A stretch of DNA of 50,455 nucleotides from an uncultured Porphyromonadaceae bacterium. Lineage in GTDB: Bacteria; Bacteroidota; Bacteroidia; Bacteroidales; Muribaculaceae. The stretch is from assembly GCA_947177575.1 (NCBI GenBank), contig CAMWVA010000007.1:1-50455 (forward strand), read 5' to 3'. Each line of letters begins with the position of its first letter. The stretch's first letter is position 1. The notes beneath the pieces are model-generated. The model was not told the DNA's origin. It made no database searches and saw only the letters and a program-made list of their open reading frames with translations. Made by a program: the position numbers and the translations under genes. Shown piece by piece: positions 36,789 to 45,405 of this stretch.

Positions 36789-39320
36789 TTATATGTCTAC
36801 TCCCAATTTAGCGAGTACTTCCTTCAGTGTTTTCGGATCGGAAATATTCTTGATCGTCGTAACACCGAAGTCTACGTTTCTGAACTTATTGGTAGCCTGG
36901 TTTACAGTCTCAGCCAGACCTAATTCCTCCTCGATATATTGTCTCGGTGTCTTTCCGTCAAGATAACCGAGATCGCTTTTGGTCAGAAGAAAGAAGAAGT
37001 TTATATTCTTCAGTTTCCGTCCATGTTCCTCAAGGATAGAAGTCAGCCGTGAATAGGTACTTGCAGGCGAAGAATGTTCAGACTCGTTACGTGCCTTTAT
37101 CCATGCTTTTGCTTTAGGACTCACACCGGGCATAAGCGGGTCTACCATTGACGGGTCAATGATGAACACTATGGATTCGACATTCTTATAAAACTCCAAA
37201 GCGGTAGGAGTACGTGACACATTCGTATCAAAATTTTCACCTGCAACATCATAGAAGAACAGGTGCCATGGAACAGGTGATAATTTACGTGGCAGCATAA
37301 GCTGAACGGCTTTGAACCACTGACGCTGATCGGTCTGCACATTGGCACCTTTCTTAATACGGTCTGCTATAGCTTGTATCTCAGTATCCGGAGTGGTATC
37401 AGTCTGAGTTGCTTTGGTCTTACGGGTTATAATATCGAGTTCAGAGTAAAGGAAATAGGTCTTGCCGGATGAACGGTGCCCTACAATACCGATGTGTTTC
37501 TCCGTACCGAACGATTTTTTCCCGGTATGCTTCTCCAGATTCTTACAATTCTTACAACGGCGTTTCAGCTTGGCTTTGCCATTAAAAATCATGGTAGGAA
37601 GCCGTCTATAAGTATCAGGATTAGTCTGGTGGAACACTCCGTAAATACCCGGGTGAAGACCTACCGGATGCACATGGTAGTTATCAACCATATAATCAAA
37701 GCCTTTGGTAGACCCGCAGGACGGACACGGGCGTCTGACATTGTATATCTTCATTACCAGCCATTCAATACCCATAAGTATGCCCATAAATATTATAAGC
37801 AGAGTGGCTATAGCCATAAAGATAACAACAGGGCCGACAAACACGATAAGAAGCACATCCCAAAGATCTTTGAATATGTAGAGAGTCCAGTCAAAGAAAT
37901 TGAGATTGTTCATAAAATCGAAACCCCAGTCAACAGAGAGTTGGCCTGCTTTTGCTATAGCTTCTTTGTTAAGAATGATAAGACCGCCTACGATTCCGAA
38001 TATTATTGCGTATATCCAGTTTTCAAAGAAAAAGATAATGGCTAATATAAGCGCTATATAACCTACCCACACGAGTACAATCAGAAGAATCTTGAATAGC
38101 CAAAGTATACCATAGGCCAGTAACCCTACTGCTATTAGAGTCGCCATAGCTGCAAAAAAAGAAACTATGAGGCATCCTGTGAGTATAAGCACATTAATGT
38201 AAGGTTCCTTATTGAACATCCAGAGCCTTTCCATTCTACCTTTTCTATATGGTCGCCATTCATCGAGAGTCTCTGTATTTGCCAAAAACCATCGTATAGC
38301 TATCCACATATACACTCCGGTCAGAGCCAGAATCAGAAGATACAGCACCCATGACGGAGCATTCGACTTTGCATCTACAAGAGCAAAGCGATACAGAATA
38401 CTGTTCCAATAATTCTTTAGAAAACCGGCATTACTATCATTTGTATATTTGACATTGATTTCGGCGGTCTTTGTAGCCAGAACACTTTTGGGTGTTGTAT
38501 ATTCACGCTCAATAGTCTTGACATGTTTACCCCGACTGTTAAGCACGTTGGCTTTAGTCCAGTGACCGAAGGAGTCTATCTCATACTTATAGGTATATTT
38601 ATCAACAGGACTGAGTTTAGTCTTACTATTTTTTTTCTTCTTTCTATTATTACTCTTATTCCATTTGCTTATCTGAATTTCCTTTATGGTTCTACCGTCA
38701 TCGGCATAAGTCACTTCCTGTACATTGAGGTCTTGTGTAACCTTCATTCCGGAAAGAACAGGTTTTTTGGTATCCTTCTTATAATAATAATCGGTAACAC
38801 TCTCCTGTATCTTAGAAGACTTCCAGTCAATTCTCTGTTTGGGCACTTTATAACCATCTCCGACAGTGGTATAAACGAATTCTGTCCTTGGGTATCCACC
38901 TGATGCAGAGTCTGGATTATAGATAATGTTCGACAATTTTCCGTCACGCTCGTAACTTATCTTACCTTTGAAAGGATGAGAGTCTCCTGCAAGTGTCAGT
39001 TGCGGTTTTCCGTAAATGTCGTAAGTGGTTGAAAAGCCTGAAACTTTACCGTCAGGCAGCGAATCTATATCAGTTAGGATTCGGTCTCTATCATCGAATA
39101 CATATACGTGGGTTCCGATTAACTTACCTTTTGCATCATATATACGTTCGATACTTTGAATTACGGAGTCGGAAGCTGTAGGATACAGAAATCTTTTAAA
39201 AGGAACTATATCATCTTTTGCCACGGGCTTGAAATCGTCACCGCAGCCGGTCATACCGATAGCGACCAAGACCAGGCACAACAGCGACCATAGAGGGAGA
39301 GGTTTTATAAATCGCTTCAT
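36789..39320 (-). CDS. membrane-linked TRAFAC-type GTPase with lipoprotein-like N-terminus and YD-repeat-like domain
   Basis: 843 residues. The start has a lipoprotein signal (lipobox GMTGC, Cys 26). Residues about 45-280 are beta-repeats of YD/RHS-like type (ERIYDAKGKLIGTHV, TTYDIYGKPQLTL, TYADDGRTIKEI). About five membrane helices follow (322-346, 373-401, 404-432, 436-450, 486-520). Then comes a zinc-binding pair (CPSC 532-535 with CKNC 589-592). The C-terminal GTPase domain has P-loop GHRSSGKT (614-621), DVAGENF (691-697, switch II) and TKSD (780-783, NKxD equivalent). It resembles the 'double-GTPase' family of conflict systems and the GTPase encoded two genes upstream. An odd number of helices would put the GTPase in the cytoplasm and the repeats outside. 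It is the last tightly spaced gene of the operon. Confidence 0.75.
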   Translation of the reverse strand: MKRFIKPLPLWSLLCLVLVAIGMTGCGDDFKPVAKDDIVPFKRFLYPTASDSVIQSIERIYDAKGKLIGTHVYVFDDRDRILTDIDSLPDGKVSGFSTTYDIYGKPQLTLAGDSHPFKGKISYERDGKLSNIIYNPDSASGGYPRTEFVYTTVGDGYKVPKQRIDWKSSKIQESVTDYYYKKDTKKPVLSGMKVTQDLNVQEVTYADDGRTIKEIQISKWNKSNNRKKKKNSKTKLSPVDKYTYKYEIDSFGHWTKANVLNSRGKHVKTIEREYTTPKSVLATKTAEINVKYTNDSNAGFLKNYWNSILYRFALVDAKSNAPSWVLYLLILALTGVYMWIAIRWFLANTETLDEWRPYRKGRMERLWMFNKEPYINVLILTGCLIVSFFAAMATLIAVGLLAYGILWLFKILLIVLVWVGYIALILAIIFFFENWIYAIIFGIVGGLIILNKEAIAKAGQLSVDWGFDFMNNLNFFDWTLYIFKDLWDVLLIVFVGPVVIFMAIATLLIIFMGILMGIEWLVMKIYNVRRPCPSCGSTKGFDYMVDNYHVHPVGLHPGIYGVFHQTNPDTYRRLPTMIFNGKAKLKRRCKNCKNLEKHTGKKSFGTEKHIGIVGHRSSGKTYFLYSELDIITRKTKATQTDTTPDTEIQAIADRIKKGANVQTDQRQWFKAVQLMLPRKLSPVPWHLFFYDVAGENFDTNVSRTPTALEFYKNVESIVFIIDPSMVDPLMPGVSPKAKAWIKARNESEHSSPASTYSRLTSILEEHGRKLKNINFFFLLTKSDLGYLDGKTPRQYIEEELGLAETVNQATNKFRNVDFGVTTIKNISDPKTLKEVLAKLGVDI

Positions 39321-39351
39321 GTCTTGTTAGTATATTTTTCTTAATTTCTTT

Positions 39352-41562
39352 TCATTTTTTACCGAAGATGCCGGAAAACTTGCGTTTAAGCGATGCGCCG
39401 AATCCTGAATTCTGCTTTATAATATCAGCAATATTACGGTTAGATACCGAGGCAGCGAAACGTTCTATCTCCTCCTTATTTCCTTTAAATATTTTATCTA
39501 TAAGAATTACGACGGCATCCTGGCGGCTTTTGTCACTCGTTAATAGAGGCCAGCGGTAAGTTTCAAACCATTTGGCTAAATATCTGCCTGTACCAATCAA
39601 ATACAGAAAATTCATCTGATTAATGAAGTCTTCCTTCCTCTTGGATTGTTCCAGCCATTTTCTGATTATAGTTTCCGTATATTCGTTGTCCGGTCCATAC
39701 TGAGTAAAAACTTCATTTACCAATTTTGAATCGATACTGTCAGGAATACGTCTGTCAGCAACATCAGTTATAAGCTGAAGTTCTTTGCAAGCCATCTGAG
39801 TCAGCAGTCCCGGACGGTCAAGAAGATTCCTGACCTTATCATCGCGAAGAAGTTCACGTCGGCTATCTGTATCAGTCAGCCAGAATTCAATAATTTCAGG
39901 AAAACCTAATTTGATAAGTTCCTGATCTGACAGAGCGTTGAATGCCTGAAACCAAGTATTCATGTACTGCTTAGGATTATACAGTTCCTTAACAAACTTT
40001 GCCTTATCAGTCATAGGAGAAGCAGCTAAGTCGCTCATTACTTCAACAGGATAATCCGGCTTTCCGGGGACAGCTGTATAAGTCAGCATCTGACGCCATA
40101 CCTGAGGATTCTCGGCCATACGTAATGACTGCATGATTGTAGAATGAGGCACCTTCTGCTCCGATTCATTCAGAATGTACATAGCCGCGTCAAGCCGTTG
40201 GTTTTGCGAAGCATCACGGAACAGCTTATTGAGATATTCAGGATGTGCGAAAAGGCGCTCTGACACAAATCTGACTGACTCCGGAGTGATTCTTATCATA
40301 TCCGGTGTCTCACGACGCAAAGTATTAAGAATATCAAGTCCTTCACGTAGAGTATTGGCAGTGTATTCCGAATAGGGAGACTCGTAGAAATAGTCATTCA
40401 GATAAGTGTTGACCTTATTGTTAAGTAGCGACCGTTCATAACTACTGAGAGAATTTACACGTAGAAGTTGCACGATACGGTCAGCACTCAATTCACCCGG
40501 TCTGATAAAATCATCATGCTTGATAAGCATCGTGGTCCAGTAGGCTAACTCCGGATCTGGCTCATCAAGCCCACCATTGACGCAAAGTGCAATCGTTGCA
40601 TTACGACTAAGACTTATGTTATTATCGGCAAATTCACGTATATGACCAAACAGAGGAGATTCAAGCAGATTAACAGTTCTGGGAACAGAACCGGTATAAT
40701 CAACTACAATAAAAAACTCCTCATCTATGCGGGTAGTGTTCTGACTCGGTACCACAATCATGTCAAGGTCTTCAGGTACACCGGTATAATATAACGTATT
40801 AGCCTGAAATTGCAGATGCTGTGTAAGACTTACAGGAAGTTGTGAAAGAGTGTACAACAGGTCCGGAATCTGTTTGTCTTCAAGGCGTACCACAAGTTTC
40901 TTCGCTTCTGCGGTCTCATCTTTACCTGCATATTTGGAACGGTGCATCGCTGTCAGCAAGCCTAAGGCCACTTCTGTCAGAAAAGTACCGTTTTCATAAT
41001 CAGCCGGAGCGAAAGAAATCTTACCGGAAGGCAAGGGGGCTGGCTCTCCCACAAGAAGAGCGCGTATCTCGGTATTAGCCGGTGTAAGACGTTTATCTGC
41101 GGGGAGAAATTTATCCTGCCTTATCATAGCCGCAAGAGCTGTAATGTCAGGTCGCTCATTAAACACAGCTAAGTGTGCAATGTAATTGGAACCGTCACGG
41201 CGTGCCGAATCAATGTCGGCAAAGAAACCGTAATCACTAACCACATAGAGAGTACGTCCTACTACCCATACTTTCTTTCCATTACTCAGAGTCACTTCGC
41301 GGAATGTGTATAGTGACGGATAACGGTCCTCAATTAATGGAGTAGCCAGAATATCACTCTCCGTAGCCTTCTGAGCTGTGGGCAGAGAATAATTGACCAT
41401 AGCTGACTGCGCAATCTCAGCAGCTTCTTCTGAGGTAAGTCCCCGACTGTGGGTACGCAGACCGAAACCTGAAGCACCGGTATTTATAGATTTCTGAGTA
41501 GAACCCCAGATTATCTGCTCGTAAGGATATTCCTTCGGCCTGAAAGGATCGATAATAGTCAT
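39352..41562 (-). CDS. GTPase-associated protein 1 (GAP1)-like protein
   Basis: The 736-residue protein has at its N-terminus the beta-rich pattern of the GAP1-N module: QIIWGSTQ (about 16-23), GFGLRTHSRGL (32-42) and FREVTLSNGKKVWVVGRTLYV (about 88-108). A long, mostly alpha-helical remainder resembles the GAP1 middle and C-terminal parts. It sits between two related GTPase genes with gaps of 6 and 31 nt. GAP1 proteins were defined by comparative genomics as regular partners of TRAFAC GTPases in NTP-dependent conflict systems; direct GTPase-activating activity is assumed, not shown. No membrane helix or signal peptide. The family assignment rests on recalled motifs and context. Confidence 0.65.
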   Translation of the reverse strand: MTIIDPFRPKEYPYEQIIWGSTQKSINTGASGFGLRTHSRGLTSEEAAEIAQSAMVNYSLPTAQKATESDILATPLIEDRYPSLYTFREVTLSNGKKVWVVGRTLYVVSDYGFFADIDSARRDGSNYIAHLAVFNERPDITALAAMIRQDKFLPADKRLTPANTEIRALLVGEPAPLPSGKISFAPADYENGTFLTEVALGLLTAMHRSKYAGKDETAEAKKLVVRLEDKQIPDLLYTLSQLPVSLTQHLQFQANTLYYTGVPEDLDMIVVPSQNTTRIDEEFFIVVDYTGSVPRTVNLLESPLFGHIREFADNNISLSRNATIALCVNGGLDEPDPELAYWTTMLIKHDDFIRPGELSADRIVQLLRVNSLSSYERSLLNNKVNTYLNDYFYESPYSEYTANTLREGLDILNTLRRETPDMIRITPESVRFVSERLFAHPEYLNKLFRDASQNQRLDAAMYILNESEQKVPHSTIMQSLRMAENPQVWRQMLTYTAVPGKPDYPVEVMSDLAASPMTDKAKFVKELYNPKQYMNTWFQAFNALSDQELIKLGFPEIIEFWLTDTDSRRELLRDDKVRNLLDRPGLLTQMACKELQLITDVADRRIPDSIDSKLVNEVFTQYGPDNEYTETIIRKWLEQSKRKEDFINQMNFLYLIGTGRYLAKWFETYRWPLLTSDKSRQDAVVILIDKIFKGNKEEIERFAASVSNRNIADIIKQNSGFGASLKRKFSGIFGKK

Positions 41563-41568
41563 CGGGAC

Positions 41569-42744
41569 TTATTTTTTGAGAGGAAGTGGAAAATTGAGTT
41601 TATTTAAAATCCACACTAACGGGTCAAGTACTCTGAACGGATTCAGTTCGCCTGTCAGAGTGGTGCCTTTCGGAGCACTACCGAGGGCTGAAACCCCGAA
41701 AAAGCAGACATTCTTATCAGCGTCTTTCCAGTTATTGTCGATATTATTGATGAAGTCCGGCTGTCTCCATACTCTGTCGAGAATACTTTTGAGACTCTTA
41801 CTGTTCATCTCGAATTCCTTGAGATTTATACCGTCGCTCATCAGATAAGGGGAGTTAGTCTTCAGGCCGGCTATAGAACAATCCTGAAATCGCTCATCTC
41901 CGGAAGTAATGTAGTCAATTTTACTGAAAACAACTGCCATAGGTTTTGAGAACATAGCCTTGGCCTCTTCATTACCCTCCTGAAAATGACCTAAGAGAGC
42001 TGATAAAATAGAATCGAAACCGGTATCGGCTTTCGGTTTGCCGAGACGTTTACGCACTGCATCGATATTCTCTGTATCTATAAGGTATAGAATAGCATCC
42101 GATTTGGTAAGAAATTTCACATTCTCGGCAATATTAGCGGTCTGTCCGAAATTCTCACCCGCAGTATCGTAGAACACTAAATGCATTGATTCACCTTTAG
42201 GTGAAGTCAAAGTGAAAATCATCGGGATACGTGAGCGAAAATCGCCTACAGCAGTCTGATCGACACATCTGCTGTTATTATACAGGGGATTGTAAAAATC
42301 ATTCTTATAACGGTTTTCAGTCTGTAATTCGCTTTGTTCGGCCACATTCTTATACTCGAGACCAAGCCGGCCGAGCCTGTTGACATTCCTGCGCAGTTCT
42401 TCTATCAATACTGCTATATAGTTAGACTTACCACTGCTTCGTGCCCCCACGATAGAAATGATTTTACCACCGTTAAGCACCATGTCATTAGGTATCCTGT
42501 TATGACACTTAGGGCAAAGCATCATATAGGTTTTCTTTTTACAGTCAGGACATACTGCTGATTTCGGTGTACCGAATGACAGAAGTCCACGTTTCGGTAC
42601 TATAGCACGTCCCTGAGGATTTACAGGTGTAGGTCTCCAGAAATTTTTATATTTATCATCCTCCACTTTCTTGCAACGACACAGGAAATGTACGTTTGCG
42701 CTGTCGAACGATTCGAAACAATAGGGACAGGTGACTTTACTCAT
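41569..42744 (-). CDS. zinc-ribbon TRAFAC-type GTPase (double-GTPase 2-like)
   Basis: 391 residues. N-terminal zinc-binding Cys pairs are CPYC (6-9), CRC (22-24), CPDC (65-68) and CPKC (77-80). A GTPase domain follows with P-loop GARSSGKS (100-107), DTAGENF (193-199, switch II) and SKID (274-277, base recognition). The YDxAGENF switch and the GxRSSGK[ST] P-loop are shared with the membrane-linked GTPase, so the two are paralogues acting together. It appears soluble. It precedes the GAP1-like gene by 6 nt and follows the 876-aa gene after 12 nt, so all are co-transcribed. Confidence 0.8.
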   Translation of the reverse strand: MSKVTCPYCFESFDSANVHFLCRCKKVEDDKYKNFWRPTPVNPQGRAIVPKRGLLSFGTPKSAVCPDCKKKTYMMLCPKCHNRIPNDMVLNGGKIISIVGARSSGKSNYIAVLIEELRRNVNRLGRLGLEYKNVAEQSELQTENRYKNDFYNPLYNNSRCVDQTAVGDFRSRIPMIFTLTSPKGESMHLVFYDTAGENFGQTANIAENVKFLTKSDAILYLIDTENIDAVRKRLGKPKADTGFDSILSALLGHFQEGNEEAKAMFSKPMAVVFSKIDYITSGDERFQDCSIAGLKTNSPYLMSDGINLKEFEMNSKSLKSILDRVWRQPDFINNIDNNWKDADKNVCFFGVSALGSAPKGTTLTGELNPFRVLDPLVWILNKLNFPLPLKK

Positions 42745-42756
42745 GAGATTTTGAAT

Positions 42757-45387
42757 TTATGGGTTGTTGACTTCCGGTACAATTGTAAGCTGTGAGCTTA
42801 CAGAAAGCTCCACAGGTACGAGACGAAAATATAAATCATCTCCCTTTTCCGAAGGTTCGACAGTTATCTCGGCTTTACCGCTTCGCAAAGCACTGGCCTT
42901 TATAATAGCCGATGCCGGATGATTAATAAGGTCGGCAGGCGGAAAACCATCCTGTACCAGTACCTTCAGATCACATGGCAGATCACCTCCCGGTCCGGAT
43001 AAGGAAAGGATGTACTTGTTTGACTTCAGAAAACCGAATCTCTTTACTTGCGTTACTTTATCGAAGTTGATTATCATTGCCTTCAGAGTGAAGGACTTTT
43101 CGGTGCAAGGTCCTTCAAGAAGGCCTTCGGATGTATCAGCGACAGATTTTACAGACACACTTACAGAACCGCTCCCGTCAGGAACAGAAACATTAAAGAA
43201 TCCGGTCGGACCGGAACGGCTGATTTTCTGGCTGTGTACAGCACCGCCATCTAAGCTCCATTCCACCTTTGCCTGATCTGAAGCACCCCATTTCCATTTT
43301 AATGATATTCCGTTCTGTCCTCGGCTGATCTGAACAGAATCAAGAGCTGATACAGATGATACTTTAACGCCGTCGCCTACCACTCCTATATTCCCGGACA
43401 CAGTAACCGGAATAAAATAGTGTAGTCCGGTGAAATCCTTAGGCACAGTACAACTGTTGCCTGCCACATTAAGACGTTCAGCAGTAAAAGTATCAATTGA
43501 CACCACATCGTTACGGTTGACCTTAAAAGGTTTCGAGGAACGGTAAATGAATACCTGCCCTGTCTTAGGCGTATCCCAGCTAAGGCGGGCGTGAGAATTA
43601 TCTTCACTTAACGACAAAGACACTGCTTTCGGCTTTTCCTGTGGCATGGCACGCATCCTGACAGGATTACCCTTTACTGCACCTCCATGACCATCTCCGA
43701 ACACCGGAGTCAGAGTATAGTTATAAGCATTACCCTTTGAAAGACCGGGATCACGGAACGTCGTTCCGCTTGCAGTGGCCGGAGCTGTACCGTCACGACT
43801 GATTTCCATACCTGTCAGCCCTTTTAAAGGCGGCCATGAGAAAGTGACACTACTCTCGTCAACATTCATAGCAATATCAGCAGGAGCAAGTTGCTGTATA
43901 ATAACGGCCGGTACGGAAGTTGTACCGCAGGTAGCCGACATACGCCCGTTAATTTCTGCAAATACTCCGTAATAATATTCGGTACCGACAGCAGGAGTCG
44001 GGTCGTCAATAATAAGATTGGCTGTTTTGCCTACTACTTTTCCATCTTTCAGGGAAGTAGGCCGTGCTGACTCTCGGCGGACCACCGTATAGACCGCACC
44101 TTCGATAGGAATAGCTTTCCAGCTGATCGAAATAGTCTTATTCGTTACCTTTGCGGTAACAGCCTCCGGAGAAGGTACAGGCATTGAGTCAGCAGTCCGT
44201 TTTATCTTGATCATCAGCTCTTTGATAGCAGGATAGCCTGGCCATAAATCTTCTGCCTGAACCGCTAACTGTGAAGCGATATTAAGATTCTTACGCGCTA
44301 CGGCACTCTCAGCATCCGAAACCAACTGCAGAGCCCGGCGCATTCCTGTAAATGAAAATCCGCATCTTACACAACTCATATCCGCCGGTGCGGATTTCGC
44401 ACCGCATTTAGGACAGGTTATGTCGAGAGGCATGGAACAGTTACGGCAATGTCCGGCCTTACGGTCATTAAGCGCACCACAGAAGCGACATGTCTTTGAG
44501 GTGGCACTTACAGAACCGTCATCATACTGCATACCCAATTCCTGCGCCTTTGCAGCTATCAGACCTTGTGCAAGAGCCAGTTCAAGCCCGTTACGTGTAC
44601 ATTCATCGAGTAATTCCTTGTATAGGTCCGGTGCGATAAACTTTCTGTTTATAGAGGCCATCATGGTCATCTTCTCACCTACAGAATCAAAGCCTGCCTC
44701 ACGCAGAGCTTTGTCATATCCTTTACGCAGATTCTGATCGGAAATAAAATCCTGAATAGCTGACATGAGATGATGAGCCACATCCTTAGCCGGAGTACGC
44801 TGCACATCGACTGAATCAGCACGTGTCTTTGTTGTCAATACCTGTGAAAATCGGGCATGGTCAGCATCAGCAGGTATCCCTAAAAACTGATAAATATTCA
44901 GAAGGCCGAGCTTTTTCAGGTAACTGTTGATAGCATCCATACGTGCTTTGGGCAATGGCTTCACGCCGTCGTCATGAACAGGTTTCGCAACCGGAGCGGC
45001 AGTCCGTACTTTAGCACCTATAATATTCAGAATATCATTGGCAGACAAGCCTTTGGATTTGAATTTTCTTTCTACTGCCGTGAGCGCATCGGCATCGATT
45101 TCCATAGTGCGCTTATCTACGAATGTATTGGCAAAGTCACAAACCTCGCTTTTAAGTTCCTGTAGAATCTCATCGGCCTGAGATGTGATATAGGAAGGTT
45201 CATTCTGCACTCTGTCGATAGCCTGAGTAATGAAGTCGTTGATTTCAGTGTACTGCTCAGGTGTAATCATTCTGCGGTTACGCTTTCCCGTAAGATTCGT
45301 CTGTTCTTTTTTAAGAGCAGCCACAATTTTCTTAAGGTCACGTTCCGAAGGAGAAACTTTGGAAAGAGTAAATATATTATATGCCAT
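42757..45387 (-). CDS. J-like / zinc-ribbon / FN3 multidomain adaptor
   Basis: 876 residues. The N-terminus (1-125) is helical. Residues about 160-230 resemble a DnaJ domain in frame (IYQFLGIPADADHARF ... LMSAIQDFISDQNLRKGYDKAL), but the HPD tripeptide that stimulates Hsp70 is missing. Eight Cys in four CxxC pairs (300/303, 314/317, 325/328, 339/342) make two zinc ribbons. A short helical TPR-like stretch (350-395) is followed by at least three fibronectin type III-like domains (about 405-495, 500-585, 588-690) and a C-terminal beta domain. It is encoded directly after the two Hsp70 genes, so it is a plausible client or targeting co-factor of these. Function inferred from layout. Confidence 0.6.
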   Translation of the reverse strand: MAYNIFTLSKVSPSERDLKKIVAALKKEQTNLTGKRNRRMITPEQYTEINDFITQAIDRVQNEPSYITSQADEILQELKSEVCDFANTFVDKRTMEIDADALTAVERKFKSKGLSANDILNIIGAKVRTAAPVAKPVHDDGVKPLPKARMDAINSYLKKLGLLNIYQFLGIPADADHARFSQVLTTKTRADSVDVQRTPAKDVAHHLMSAIQDFISDQNLRKGYDKALREAGFDSVGEKMTMMASINRKFIAPDLYKELLDECTRNGLELALAQGLIAAKAQELGMQYDDGSVSATSKTCRFCGALNDRKAGHCRNCSMPLDITCPKCGAKSAPADMSCVRCGFSFTGMRRALQLVSDAESAVARKNLNIASQLAVQAEDLWPGYPAIKELMIKIKRTADSMPVPSPEAVTAKVTNKTISISWKAIPIEGAVYTVVRRESARPTSLKDGKVVGKTANLIIDDPTPAVGTEYYYGVFAEINGRMSATCGTTSVPAVIIQQLAPADIAMNVDESSVTFSWPPLKGLTGMEISRDGTAPATASGTTFRDPGLSKGNAYNYTLTPVFGDGHGGAVKGNPVRMRAMPQEKPKAVSLSLSEDNSHARLSWDTPKTGQVFIYRSSKPFKVNRNDVVSIDTFTAERLNVAGNSCTVPKDFTGLHYFIPVTVSGNIGVVGDGVKVSSVSALDSVQISRGQNGISLKWKWGASDQAKVEWSLDGGAVHSQKISRSGPTGFFNVSVPDGSGSVSVSVKSVADTSEGLLEGPCTEKSFTLKAMIINFDKVTQVKRFGFLKSNKYILSLSGPGGDLPCDLKVLVQDGFPPADLINHPASAIIKASALRSGKAEITVEPSEKGDDLYFRLVPVELSVSSQLTIVPEVNNP

Positions 45388-45405
45388 AGCGCAGAATAAT
45401 AATAA

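Noticed and set aside
37476-38045. 189-codon plus-strand open frame
   Set aside because: Antisense to the membrane helices and zinc pair of the membrane-linked GTPase; the codon pattern follows the minus-strand gene.
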